Part shown: positions 54,704-63,321 of the stretch, piece by piece | Layout of the letters: the number at the start of each line of letters is the position of its first letter | How positions within the stretch are numbered: the stretch's first letter is position 1 | Assembly: GCF_902459745.1 (NCBI RefSeq) | Contig: NZ_CABPSJ010000001.1 | Location: 248,001-312,000 of the forward strand | From: Pandoraea communis | Lineage (GTDB): Bacteria > Pseudomonadota > Gammaproteobacteria > Burkholderiales > Burkholderiaceae | Reading direction: 5' to 3' | Length of the DNA: 64,000 nt | Program-made: the position numbers and the translations under genes | Notes under the pieces: model-generated | What the model was told of the DNA's origin: nothing | Seen by the model: the letters and a program-made list of their open reading frames with translations, nothing else | Databases searched by the model: none

Positions 54704-55129
54704 ATGACGCGTCTCGCTTTGCTGAGTGTTTTCGCATTGGCCGTCGCCCACGCGTCGGCCTTCGCTGCCCCCCCTGACGACGCTACCGTCGCCCAGCTTT
54801 CCACCCGACAAGCCATCACCGGCAATGCTGTCTTTGGCGGCAGCCAGGCCGCCACGCTCGGCACCGACGCCCTGCGCGACGCGCACGGTAACTTCGGCGT
54901 GAACGTTGCCGCCGGCGCCCTCAACGCGCAGTCGAACCAGCTCGTGCTGGCGAGGGCTTCACACGTTGCGATCGATACCCGTCAGACGCTTCGCGATGCC
55001 GCGACCGTCACTGGCGCGATGAACGCGTCGCTCGGGGACCGCGCGCTGATGGGCGCATCGGGCAATATCGGCGTGAATGTGGTGGCAGGTGTCGCCAACG
55101 CACAAGCCAACGCGCTGACGATTCATTGA
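54704..55129 (+). CDS. small secreted protein with two copies of a 35-residue repeat
   Basis: 141 aa with a Sec signal peptide (MTRLALLSVFALAVAHASAF, then A). Two repeat units of about 35 residues lie at 49-83 and 107-141: each has ASLG-like turn, AL, two variable residues, A, then GN-x-GVNV-x-AG-x2-NAQ-x-N-x-L. The copies end HGNFGVNVAAGALNAQSNQL and SGNIGVNVVAGVANAQANAL. The regular Gly/Asn/Gln/Ala pattern resembles beta-solenoid or curli-like amyloid repeats and repeat proteins loosely named adhesins in Pseudomonas. Cysteine-free. The ATG at 54704 follows TGGGGAAGATCAAC. Function not known; an extracellular or biofilm role is inference. Confidence 0.75.
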   Translation: MTRLALLSVFALAVAHASAFAAPPDDATVAQLSTRQAITGNAVFGGSQAATLGTDALRDAHGNFGVNVAAGALNAQSNQLVLARASHVAIDTRQTLRDAATVTGAMNASLGDRALMGASGNIGVNVVAGVANAQANALTIH

Positions 55130-55157
55130 CGGCGCAGTGAGGCGTCGCCCGGCCGGA

Positions 55158-55655
55158 TTACGTCTCGGCCGGGAACCGGCGCTGCAGATTGCCTAGCCAG
55201 CGTGCAACGACGTCGAGTTCCGCCTCGGTGAAATCATCGTGCAGCAGCGCATTGAGGTCCGCAAGGATGTCGCGGGCACGGGCCATCGCCTTGTGTCCGG
55301 CCGCGGTGATACGCAATCGCGTGGCGCGCCCGTCGTCGGCGTCGGCGCGGCGGGTGAGCAGGCCTGCGGTGACCATACGGTTCGCCAGTCCCGTCATCGA
55401 CGAGGGCGAGAGCTGCAACGCCGCGCCAACTTCGCCCACGAGCGCATCTTCGTGGTGTAGCAGATAGAAGAGCACACCGGCCTGCGCAGCGCTCACGCTG
55501 GCGCTATCGCCAGCCCGCGCATCGATCCATCGCTGGACACGCCGCTGACCGACGTTGAGCAGGAAGTACAGTCTGCGCTCGGCAGCCTCGCCTTTTCCCG
55601 GTTTCTTGATGGCCGCAGCGGTCTCGGCGGCAGCGGGGGGTCGGCGTTTTGGCAT
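55158..55655 (-). CDS. MarR-family transcriptional regulator
   Basis: 165-aa MarR protein. The winged helix includes VSAAQAGVLFYLLHHEDALV, EVGAALQLSPSSMTGLANRM and LLTRRADADDGRATRLRITA (the wing with conserved DxR). The N-terminus is basic and Ala-rich. The start at 55655 (MPKRRPP) is preferred; an in-frame ATG at 55700 would overlap the upstream hydrolase gene by 14 bp. It is second gene of an operon with the hydrolase, and the two 22-bp dyads upstream of the hydrolase are its probable operators, giving autorepression. Ligand unknown. Confidence 0.85.
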   Translation of the reverse strand: MPKRRPPAAAETAAAIKKPGKGEAAERRLYFLLNVGQRRVQRWIDARAGDSASVSAAQAGVLFYLLHHEDALVGEVGAALQLSPSSMTGLANRMVTAGLLTRRADADDGRATRLRITAAGHKAMARARDILADLNALLHDDFTEAELDVVARWLGNLQRRFPAET

Positions 55656-55686
55656 TCGGTCTGATGGAATCGTAGTTACGTCGTTG

Positions 55687-56655
55687 TCACGTCGGTGCAA
55701 TCGGAGACGGTATCGTCGTCACAGGCATCGACACGCCCTGCCGCGCGGGTCCCGCCACGCCATGATCGTTCGATCCTGCTGCGACGCTCGTCGATCCCGC
55801 CGACAGTAGCCAGTCTACGGTTTCCGGCCAAAGAAACGCACCGGAACGTTGGCGGAAGTATCCCATATGCCCGATCGATCCGGCATCCGAACGAATGGCG
55901 GGAATTTCTCGACGCGTCACCGGGGCGTTCCGAAGCCGGGAGACCAACATGTCGATGCCCATCGGCGTGGCCCAGAGGTCGTCGTCGAACCCCAACGACA
56001 GGATCGGTGTGCGCACATGCGCGAAGCGCGCTTCGGCGTCGAGCGTCGGGTCGTCGAAGAAGTAGTTCGGCAACCGGGTCCATCCACGCCATTCAAGCAG
56101 CACACCTGCGGGCAAGTCCTCGCCAAAGCCCAACTTTCTGCCTGGCAGATACCCGGCAAGACGCGCCAGCACCGGCGCCACCCAGTGCATCAGCACGGTG
56201 ATGCGCGCGCGCTCTCGCCGGTGGCTCACCACACGCATTGACCCGGCATGCGAAGCCACCTGCACGGCGGCGACCAGTCGATTCGAACTTTCGCACAACC
56301 CGATGGCATGGCCGCCGAAACTGTGTCCCACGGCATAGACCGGCAGCGACGGATACCTCTCGAACGCCCAACGGGTGACACCTTCGACATCCAGATCGGC
56401 CCAGTCGCGCATGCGCGCCGGGAAACCACGTAGCGCCGGCGGGCGAGATCCGTCGATGCCGCGATAGCTGTAAGTGACGGCGATCAGACCGCGCTGCGCG
56501 ACGTATTGCGCGAAGGCGAAATAGAGACGTTCCGGCACAGCCGTCGCTGGATGAATCAGCACGACACCTCGCGCAGGCAACGCGTCGGGATACCAGGCAT
56601 GTGCGCCCAGCGGATAGGCGTCAACGGCAGGAATTTCGACGGCAAGCGATGGCAT
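55687..56655 (-). CDS. alpha/beta hydrolase
   Basis: 322-aa alpha/beta-hydrolase: oxyanion region GVVLIHPATAVPERLYFAFA, nucleophile elbow GHSFGG (AVGHSFGGHAIGLCES), a probable acid in LSLGFDDDLWAT and the catalytic His in SIGHMGYFRQRSG. Serine esterase or related; substrate unknown. It resembles COG4757-type predicted hydrolases. The C-terminus is a low-complexity Ser/Ala/Pro/Thr tail. It precedes marR in a two-gene operon; such hydrolase-MarR pairs often answer to lipophilic or aromatic compounds. Ribosome-binding site: GGGGAGTTGTGTC before ATG 56655. Confidence 0.82.
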   Translation of the reverse strand: MPSLAVEIPAVDAYPLGAHAWYPDALPARGVVLIHPATAVPERLYFAFAQYVAQRGLIAVTYSYRGIDGSRPPALRGFPARMRDWADLDVEGVTRWAFERYPSLPVYAVGHSFGGHAIGLCESSNRLVAAVQVASHAGSMRVVSHRRERARITVLMHWVAPVLARLAGYLPGRKLGFGEDLPAGVLLEWRGWTRLPNYFFDDPTLDAEARFAHVRTPILSLGFDDDLWATPMGIDMLVSRLRNAPVTRREIPAIRSDAGSIGHMGYFRQRSGAFLWPETVDWLLSAGSTSVAAGSNDHGVAGPARQGVSMPVTTIPSPIAPT

Positions 56656-56729
56656 GACACAACTCCCCGGCGCTCGCAGACTCCGGGGGGATTGCGTAGC
56701 GTCTGTCAGTGGAAGGGACGAATATGGAA

Positions 56730-56751
56730 TTTATTTCGCACACGAAGTATA
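56730..56751. promoter_or_regulatory. MarR-like operator 2 (imperfect dyad)
   Basis: TTTATTTCGCACACGAAGTA plus TA matches operator 1 in 17 of 22 positions, with centres 30 bp apart, about three helical turns. It covers a TATACT-like -10 element on the minus strand (56746-56751), so binding should repress the hydrolase-marR operon. Confidence 0.55.
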
Positions 56752-56759
56752 TGCGCGAT

Positions 56760-56781
56760 TTTATTTCGCTAGCGAAATAAA
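56760..56781. promoter_or_regulatory. MarR-like operator 1 (perfect 22-bp palindrome)
   Basis: A perfect 22-bp palindrome with core TTATTTCGCTAGCGAAATAA, upstream of the hydrolase-marR operon in an A/T-rich island. Size and symmetry fit a MarR dimer site. It lies where the -35 region of the operon is expected. Confidence 0.65.
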
Positions 56782-56899
56782 TTAGAAGGAAGGTGTAACG
56801 CGTGTGGCATTCGACAACAACGCGCCGAGACATCGCCCCATGGAAAACGGGGACCGAAATCCCCGTCTGCGCATTGGTTTGTCGGTCTTGCTTACGCCA

Positions 56900-58384
56900 T
56901 CAATGCACGCCGTCCAGACACGCAGGCGATAGCGCCGCCTTCGCACGCTGGGCGAACGCCGGCCAGCGGCAGCTTTTCCCATCCGGGCCGTCGCTGCAAT
57001 CGGGCAAGGCGAGTGTCACACGTTTTGCCGGTTCGTCGAGCGAGAGTGCGGTGAGGTGCCGCATCTGATGCATCGATTGATACACCATCTCCACGCGCAC
57101 GAACGCATCGCCCGCCGGATCGCGCCACAGCGTGAACACCAATGCGCCATCGGGCGGTGTGTTGTCGGGCTGGTCGGGGAGTTGCCAATCGAGCCCGAGC
57201 ATGCCCGCGACATTGGCCACGTTCGTGTCGTGGCCAATCAGGACATAGACGCGATTGCCCACCGGCAGAACAGGTCCACGCACCGGCGCGAGAGCCGGTG
57301 CGCCACTCTGCGCCGCCGAACGCGTCAGCGCATCGAGGGCCACGGCCAGCAGCGGCGTGCCGTTGGCCGACGCGAGATAAGGCGTGCGGTTGAGCAGATC
57401 GCGCTGCGCGTTATGCGCTTCGAGCAGGCGAGCCCAATCCTGCTCGTCGCGGATTCTGCCCCAGGCCACGTCGCTGTCGGGCAGGCCTTCGCCATATTGC
57501 AGCAGGAAGACCTCCGACGCCGTCGCCGCACTGCCGAGCGCCCCGCGCAACGCCACGCCGCTGCCATCGCCTTCGACGCGCAATCGCGTGGGCACGTCCT
57601 CGAGCTTGCAGCCGCCTTGTGCGCCGCATGCCGGACTGTGCGCATAGTCGAGCACTTCGCTCATGCGGGCAATCGTCGCGGCGTAGCGTTTGTTCAGGCC
57701 CGCGACGCCGTCCGGCGCCAGACGCGCCTCGATTGCGCCGCGCGCCACGCCCGGGTCGAGCGGGCAATCCCCCGCAGCCACAGGCTGGAATACCGCGTCG
57801 TAAGTCGTGAGATCCGCCTGATGCGACGCACGCATGTCGCACCCCGGCGCCATGCCTTGCAGCAGCGCGTTGCCGGTCTCGCGTGTGCGTTGATCGATGT
57901 CGGCCCATCCATAGACCGTAGCGGGTGCCGGGCACACGTTATCGGGCAGCACACGCCGCGCGCGCAGCCAGTCGCCGTAATAGCGGCCCATGCGTTCGGC
58001 CAGCGAGCCGCCTCGTGCCGTCAGATAACCGGCGGGCACCGGCCAGCCGGGCCAGGCGTCCGGACTCAGCTTGTCGAGTGGGGGCTGGGCATGGGTCGGC
58101 GATCGCACGCCATGACGGCTCACGATCACCGTGGAGATCAGTGTCCAGTCGGCGGGCATGCCATCGATGCGGGCGGCCGATTCAGGTGGTCTGGCCTGCC
58201 CCGGTGTCGGCGGCGGCGAGGGGGTGCTGCAAGCGCTCAGCGCACCTGCGACGGCGAACGCCGCGATGCACGCCGGCCACAGCATACCGCTGCGCCTTTG
58301 CCTGCGGCGAACCGGAACGTCGGGACAAACATCTCGGGATCGAACGGGTTCACGAGTCATCACGCGGATCATGGCGGCAGTCAT
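56900..58384 (-). CDS. lipoprotein histidine acid phosphatase (phytase/AppA-like)
   Basis: 494 aa. A lipobox LSAC (Cys52) follows PACIAAFAVAGALSAC, so it should be an envelope lipoprotein; a Pro-rich linker follows. The catalytic RHGxRxP motif is SRHGVRSPTHAQ (His91) and the C-terminal HD proton donor is in LIGHDTNVANVAGMLG (about residue 383). Several Cys (CPAPATV, GCDM, CPLD, ACGAQGGCKLE) could form disulfides, as in AppA and Agp. It probably releases phosphate from glucose-1-phosphate, phytate or similar. The start is uncertain: ATGs at 58384, 58372 and 58360 and at 58285 all precede the lipobox. It stands alone. Confidence 0.85.
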   Translation of the reverse strand: MTAAMIRVMTREPVRSRDVCPDVPVRRRQRRSGMLWPACIAAFAVAGALSACSTPSPPPTPGQARPPESAARIDGMPADWTLISTVIVSRHGVRSPTHAQPPLDKLSPDAWPGWPVPAGYLTARGGSLAERMGRYYGDWLRARRVLPDNVCPAPATVYGWADIDQRTRETGNALLQGMAPGCDMRASHQADLTTYDAVFQPVAAGDCPLDPGVARGAIEARLAPDGVAGLNKRYAATIARMSEVLDYAHSPACGAQGGCKLEDVPTRLRVEGDGSGVALRGALGSAATASEVFLLQYGEGLPDSDVAWGRIRDEQDWARLLEAHNAQRDLLNRTPYLASANGTPLLAVALDALTRSAAQSGAPALAPVRGPVLPVGNRVYVLIGHDTNVANVAGMLGLDWQLPDQPDNTPPDGALVFTLWRDPAGDAFVRVEMVYQSMHQMRHLTALSLDEPAKRVTLALPDCSDGPDGKSCRWPAFAQRAKAALSPACLDGVH

Positions 58385-58526
58385 GGCAACAAGTCGGGGT
58401 GACGGGGGACGGCGTTGACGCTCATCTTACCGTGCGCCGTTAGCGTCGCCTCAACCAACGTGAAAGCGTGGCGCAAATGCATCGGCTGCCAACGTCACGA
58501 CGCTGCGCAACCCGACGAACACGCAA

Positions 58527-59387
58527 CTATCCGATGACCCCGTCCGCACGCCCCACGGCACCGAAACGCCATGACAACCGGTGCGCCGCCGCAATCAGCG
58601 CCTGTGCCGGTGGTGCGTCGAGCGCCGTCTCGAAACTGCCCGCCGACCCCATCAACGCGAGCACCAGGGTGACTTCCCCGGTGTGATCGAACACCGGAAC
58701 CGCTACGGTATCGATGCCGGGAACCGGGTTGCTTAGCGCCGTATCGAATTGCTGCTCCCGGATCGACGTCAGCCGCGCAGCATAGTCTGGCATCGGCGTC
58801 AGCGGGCGCCCTTCCGCGCCTAGCCCCGCCATGCGCACGGACTCCTGCGCGAGCAGACCGTCGAGCACCGCTGGCGGCAGGAAGGCGGCGAACGTGCGTC
58901 CGATGGCAGTGTTCACCAGCGAGAGCACCGTGCCGATGCGCAGGCTCACGTGCTGCGGGCGCATCGCTTCTTCCAGACGAACCACCGTCGGCCCGACCGG
59001 CCCCAGCACCGCCATCGCCGCCGACAACCCGGTGGCTTGCGCAAGCGCGAGAATCTCCGGCTCGGCTTCGCCGGTCGGCGAGAGACGTTGCAGCGCCATC
59101 AATCCGAGTTCGAGACTTAACGCCCCCGCTTCGAAGTTGCCGTGCTCATCGCGCGTGAGCAAGCCCGCACGTTGCAGGCTCACCAGATGCGGATGCGCCT
59201 TCGCGGCGGCCATGCCCGCGTCGCGCGCTAGCGCACCCAGCGCTAGCGGGCGTCCCGCCGCGACCAACGCTTCGAGCAACGCGCCGGTGCTTTCAAGCGC
59301 CTGAATGCCGCGCTGCGGCTTCGCCGGGGTCATCGTCACGTCGTCCGTCGTCTCATTTGTTCCTGCCCGGCTTCGCGTTGCACTCAT
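58527..59387 (-). CDS. IclR-family regulator (second of an overlapping pair)
   Basis: 286-aa IclR-type protein. HTH: GIQALESTGALLEALVAAGR and MAAAKAHPHLVSLQRAGLLT, where HPHL replaces the usual SxxRLL recognition segment. Effector domain: GLSAAMAVLGPVGPTVVRLE, LRIGTVLSLVNTAIGRTFAA and VPGIDTVAVPVFDHTGEV. The ATG at 59387 overlaps the preceding iclR stop by 4 bp (59384-59387), so the two are translationally coupled and may form a heterodimer. Together they are divergent from the MBL/FAD monooxygenase operon, their likely target. Confidence 0.82.
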   Translation of the reverse strand: MSATRSRAGTNETTDDVTMTPAKPQRGIQALESTGALLEALVAAGRPLALGALARDAGMAAAKAHPHLVSLQRAGLLTRDEHGNFEAGALSLELGLMALQRLSPTGEAEPEILALAQATGLSAAMAVLGPVGPTVVRLEEAMRPQHVSLRIGTVLSLVNTAIGRTFAAFLPPAVLDGLLAQESVRMAGLGAEGRPLTPMPDYAARLTSIREQQFDTALSNPVPGIDTVAVPVFDHTGEVTLVLALMGSAGSFETALDAPPAQALIAAAHRLSWRFGAVGRADGVIG

Positions 59388-60205
59388 GCGCTCACCCCGC
59401 CGGCTTCCCGATCCGCATCGACCTGCGCGGCGATCGCTCTCGCCGCCGCACGCAATGCGCTTGCCGCCGCACCGTCCCACGCCACATCGAGCGCCGCCGT
59501 CGGCCCGATGGCGGTGAGCCCCAGACGCAGGCGTCCGCTCGCATCGAACACCGGTGCACACAAACTGCTCACCGACGGACTCGGCGTGTTCACGCTGCGC
59601 GACATGCCGTGTGCACGCGTCTCGTCCAGCAGGGCGTTGAACCGTTCGCGCTCAGCCGGCGTCGCCGGCATCTGCTCATGCCACGCTTGCGGCCATTGCG
59701 CCTGCGGTGTAAAGGCGCAGAACGTGCGGCCGGTCGACGTCGCCGTCAGCGACATCACCGAACCGACATGCAGGTTCACATGCAGCGGAAACGCCGCGCG
59801 CTCGAAATGCACGACGAGCGGACCTTGCGGCGCGCGAGTGCAGATCGCTACACAGAAGCCGGTCTCACGGGCCAGCGCGATCACACGAGGCACGGCAGCG
59901 CGATAGGCCGGATCGTTTTCAAGATGCAACAACGCGAGACGCAACGTCATGGGACCCGGCGCGTAATCACCCGACATCGGGTCGCGCTTGAGCAAACCCA
60001 ATCGGGTGAGGCTCACCAGATACGGATGTGCCTGTGCGGGTGGCAGCCCGGCGAGCGCGGCAAGATCGCCCGGCCCCAGCGGGCGGCGGGCTTGCGCCAG
60101 CGCCTGAAGCACGCGCGCGGCCACGTCCACGCTTTGTACGCCGCGCGAGGCTCGGCCGGGCCGGCCGTGCACATCGGCGGCACCGTCCATCGGAATTCGG
60201 TTCAT
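59384..60205 (-). CDS. IclR-family regulator (first of an overlapping pair)
   Basis: 273-aa IclR-type protein. HTH: GVQSVDVAARVLQALAQARR and LPPAQAHPYLVSLTRLGLLK (again with HPYL, like its partner). Effector domain: TGFCVAICTRAPQGPLVVHF, NLHVGSVMSLTATSTGRTFC and SVSSLCAPVFDASGRLRLGL. The shared unusual HTH suggests that the two genes are an old duplication. The ATG at 60205 is preferred; a TTG at 60232 would extend it and an ATG at 60190 would shorten it. It leads the two-gene iclR operon, 245 bp from the divergent MBL gene. Confidence 0.82.
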   Translation of the reverse strand: MNRIPMDGAADVHGRPGRASRGVQSVDVAARVLQALAQARRPLGPGDLAALAGLPPAQAHPYLVSLTRLGLLKRDPMSGDYAPGPMTLRLALLHLENDPAYRAAVPRVIALARETGFCVAICTRAPQGPLVVHFERAAFPLHVNLHVGSVMSLTATSTGRTFCAFTPQAQWPQAWHEQMPATPAERERFNALLDETRAHGMSRSVNTPSPSVSSLCAPVFDASGRLRLGLTAIGPTAALDVAWDGAAASALRAAARAIAAQVDADREAGGVSA

Positions 60206-60363
60206 GCGGTCATGAGAGCCAGGGCTCCCCAAGGAAAATGGCCTAGATTCTAAACAAGTCGGCGTCCGTTGCTTCCCTCTCTCCCTGCCATGCCACAGGG
60301 TTAACCCGGAACGTAAACGCCTTCAAATCGCCAACGTCGCAACATTAGCAAATAACAATCATC

Positions 60364-60400
60364 TTTGTCATTGACAAATATTCTGAGCGTTTCGTAAGAT
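60364..60400 (+). promoter_or_regulatory. promoter of the MBL/FAD monooxygenase operon with overlapping dyad
   Basis: TTGACA (60371-60376) and TAAGAT (60395-60400), 18 bp apart, form a good sigma-70 promoter. The 15-bp dyad TTTGTCATTGACAAA (60364-60378, 7-bp perfect arms) overlaps the -35 box. It is a likely operator for the divergent IclR pair or a MarR/TetR-type protein. Confidence 0.6.
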
Positions 60401-60450
60401 GCCCTCATCATCCGCACCATCCCCGCAGACGAGATAAGAGAGAGACAAGC

Positions 60451-61410
60451 ATGGCCAAAGCATTCGCCTCGCAAGCCGACCTGGAAGCCAAGAAGGTCAC
60501 ATTCACCCAACTGTCGGAGAACACCTGGGCCTATACGGCGGAAGGGGACCCGAACTCCGGCGTCATCATCGGCGACGACGGCGTGATGATCGTCGACACG
60601 ACAGCCACGCCCGCCATGGCGCAGGATCTGATCGCGAAGATCCGCACGGTCACCGACAAGCCGATCAAGTACGTGGTGCTCTCGCACTACCACGCCGTGC
60701 GCGTGCTTGGCGCATCGGCCTACTTCGCCGAAGGTGCTCAGCAGATCATCGCGAGCCGCGGCACCTACGAAATGATCGTCGAACGTGGCGAAGCCGACAT
60801 GAAGTCGGAGATCGAGCGCTTTCCGCGCCTGTTCGCCGGTGTCGAGACGGTGCCCGGCCTCACGTGGCCGACGCTCGTCTTCGAGAAGGAAATCACGCTC
60901 TTCCTCGGCAAGCTCGAAGTGAAGATCGCGCACCTCGGCTCGGGTCATACGAAGGGCGACACCGTCGTGTGGCTGCCGTCGCAGAAAGTGCTGTTCTCGG
61001 GCGACCTGGTCGAGTACGACGCCGCCTGCTACACCGGCGACGCGCAACTCGCCGAATGGCCGGCCACACTCGATGCGCTGGCCGCGCTCGGTGCCGAGAA
61101 ACTCGTGCCGGGCCGTGGTCCCGCGCTGACCACGCCCGAGGAAGTCGCCAAGGGTCTCGCCTACACGAAAGATTTCGTGACGACGCTGTTCGAAGCGGGC
61201 AAGCAAGCGGTCGAGCAGAAGCTCGACCTCAAGGGTGCGATGGCGCTCACGCGCAGCCAGATGGACCCGAAGTTCGGCCATGTGTTCATCTACGAACACT
61301 GCCTGCCGTTCGACGTGACCCGCGCGTTTGACGAAGCGAGCGGCATCACGCATCCGCGTATCTGGACGGCGCAGCGCGACAAGGAAATGTGGACCGCATT
61401 GCAAAACTGA
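60451..61410 (+). CDS. metallo-beta-lactamase-fold protein with altered HxHxDH motif
   Basis: 319-aa MBL-fold hydrolase. N-terminal TWAYTAEGDPNSGVIIGDDG and MIVDTTATPAMAQDLIAKIR are typical strands. The metal motif is HYHAVR (His79, His81, then Val83 and Arg84 where Asp and His are expected). His in LGSGHTKGDTVVWLP and Asp in VLFSGDLVEYDAA are kept. So one metal site could remain while the second is lost or changed. The C-terminal 100 residues are mostly helical and end with KFGHVFIYEHCLPFDVTRAF. The ATG at 60451 follows GAGAGAGACAAGC. First gene of an operon with a flavin monooxygenase and a DUF2783 protein; a hydrolase for a ring-derived lactone or ester is a reasonable guess. Confidence 0.8.
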   Translation: MAKAFASQADLEAKKVTFTQLSENTWAYTAEGDPNSGVIIGDDGVMIVDTTATPAMAQDLIAKIRTVTDKPIKYVVLSHYHAVRVLGASAYFAEGAQQIIASRGTYEMIVERGEADMKSEIERFPRLFAGVETVPGLTWPTLVFEKEITLFLGKLEVKIAHLGSGHTKGDTVVWLPSQKVLFSGDLVEYDAACYTGDAQLAEWPATLDALAALGAEKLVPGRGPALTTPEEVAKGLAYTKDFVTTLFEAGKQAVEQKLDLKGAMALTRSQMDPKFGHVFIYEHCLPFDVTRAFDEASGITHPRIWTAQRDKEMWTALQN

Positions 61411-61520
61411 GTTCGATCCCGGCGCGGCCTCGGTAAGCGCGCCGGCAGCAAAAGCGAAAAGTAAAAACGGGACCCGCCGGCGCATGTGCGCCGGTGCGGT
61501 GCCGACGATGGAGACATTGC

Positions 61521-63254
61521 ATGAGCAGCATCGATTACCAGCGACTGACGTTCGAATACCAGCCGTGTGCGGAACAATCCGGCAACGTCGCGGCCGAGAC
61601 GCATCCGGTCATCGTGGTCGGCGCAGGTCCGGTGGGACTCGCAACCGCCATCGATCTCGCGCAGCAAGGCGTATCCGTGATTGTCCTCGATGACGACTGC
61701 ACGCTCTCGGCCGGCTCGCGCGCCATCTGCTTTGCCAAGCGCACGCTCGATATCTTCGACCGTCTCGGCTGCGGCGAGCGCATGGTGCAAAAGGGCGTGT
61801 GCTGGAACGTCGGTCGCGTGTTCCTGCGCGATCAGGAGGTCTACAACTTCGACTTGCTGCCCGAGGCAGGACACCATCGTCCGGCGTTCATCAATCTGCA
61901 GCAGTATTACGTCGAAGGCTATCTGTTCGAGCGCGCACGCGAACTGCCGAACATCGACATCCGTTGGAAGAGCAAGGTGGTCGGACTCACGCAGCAGGGC
62001 ACGCCAGGCACGCCCGACGCGAGCGTCACACTCACGGTCGAGACCCCCGACGGGGAGTATCAAACGCGCGCCCGCTATGTCGTGGCCGCCGATGGGGCTC
62101 GCAGTCCCCTGCGCAAGTTGATCGGTGTGGACAGCCACGGCCGCACGTTCAAGGATCGCTTCCTGATCGCCGACGTCAAGATGAGCGCGGACTTCCCTGC
62201 GGAGCGCTGGTTCTGGTTCGACCCGCCCTTCCACCCGAATCAGTCCGTTCTGCTGCATCGCCAACCCGACGACGTGTGGCGCATCGACTTCCAATTGGGA
62301 TGGGACGCCGATCCGGCGCTCGAGAAGACCCCCGAGCGAGTGATCCCGCGGGTGCAGGCCCTGCTTGGCCCGGACGCGAAGTTCACGCTGGAGTGGGTCA
62401 GCGTCTATACCTTCTCCTGCTTGCGCATGGACGACTTCCGTCATGGTCACGTGCTGTTCGCCGGCGACGCGGCACACGGGGTGTCGCCATTCGGTGCGCG
62501 CGGCGCGAATAGCGGCGTGCAGGATGCCGAGAACCTCGCGTGGAAACTCGCACTGGTGCTCGCCGGTCATGCCCCCGATACGCTGCTCGATACCTATGCG
62601 CGCGAGCGCGAATTCGCCGCCGACGAGAACATCCGCAATTCCACTCGCTCGACGGATTTCATCACGCCCAAGAGCCCTGTCTCGCGCGTGTTCCGCGATG
62701 CTGTGCTGACCCTGGCCCGCGACCATGCGTTTGCGCGGCAGTTGGTCAACAGCGGACGGCTGTCGGTGCCCGCGGTACTTCACGAGTCGACACTCAACAC
62801 GACCGGACAAGATACGTTCGCCGGACGCATGGTGCCGGGGGCGGCTTGCGTCGATGCACCGCTCACTCGTCAAGGACAGGATGGTTGGCTGCTGCCGCGT
62901 CTGGGTGGACGTTTCGTCGCGCTCGTGTTCGGGGCGCCGGGCTCACTCGACACCGCAGCGCTCACGGCCCTCGATGCCCTTGCGAACGACAGCGTGCCGG
63001 TCGTGCCGGTGTTCGTGACGCCCGATGCTGAAGTCGCACAGGATGCGCACCACGGACACAGCGTCTGGCACGACGTGCAAGGTCTTGCCGCCCAACGGTA
63101 CGACGCCGCACCTGGCACGGTGTATCTGATTCGTCCGGATCAGCATGTGTGCGCACGCTGGCGCACCATCGACGCCACGGCGATTGCCGCCGCGCGCGAG
63201 CGCGCGCTCGGCCGAACGGCACCGGAAGTCGCGCCGATGCAATGTGCGGCCTGA
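61521..63254 (+). CDS. FAD-dependent aromatic hydroxylase (PheA/MhpA/TfdB-like)
   Basis: 577-aa flavoprotein monooxygenase. FAD site HPVIVVGAGPVGLATAIDLA (near residue 36), the DG motif ARYVVAADGARSPLRKLIGV and the GD motif HVLFAGDAAHGVSPFGARGA are all present. The C-terminal thioredoxin-like domain of the phenol-hydroxylase group begins around GRMVPGAACVDAPLTRQGQD. It should hydroxylate an aromatic acid or phenol with NAD(P)H and O2. The ATG at 61521 follows GATGGAGACATTGC. It lies 110 bp after the MBL gene and 67 bp before a DUF2783 gene. Substrate unknown; a 3-hydroxyphenyl or resorcinol-like compound is possible. Confidence 0.87.
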   Translation: MSSIDYQRLTFEYQPCAEQSGNVAAETHPVIVVGAGPVGLATAIDLAQQGVSVIVLDDDCTLSAGSRAICFAKRTLDIFDRLGCGERMVQKGVCWNVGRVFLRDQEVYNFDLLPEAGHHRPAFINLQQYYVEGYLFERARELPNIDIRWKSKVVGLTQQGTPGTPDASVTLTVETPDGEYQTRARYVVAADGARSPLRKLIGVDSHGRTFKDRFLIADVKMSADFPAERWFWFDPPFHPNQSVLLHRQPDDVWRIDFQLGWDADPALEKTPERVIPRVQALLGPDAKFTLEWVSVYTFSCLRMDDFRHGHVLFAGDAAHGVSPFGARGANSGVQDAENLAWKLALVLAGHAPDTLLDTYAREREFAADENIRNSTRSTDFITPKSPVSRVFRDAVLTLARDHAFARQLVNSGRLSVPAVLHESTLNTTGQDTFAGRMVPGAACVDAPLTRQGQDGWLLPRLGGRFVALVFGAPGSLDTAALTALDALANDSVPVVPVFVTPDAEVAQDAHHGHSVWHDVQGLAAQRYDAAPGTVYLIRPDQHVCARWRTIDATAIAAARERALGRTAPEVAPMQCAA

Positions 63255-63321
63255 CGCCGCCCCGGCCGATCCCGCCGATCGACGCTCAGCGCCCACCGAT
63301 TTCGCAGGAAGGAGACACTTC

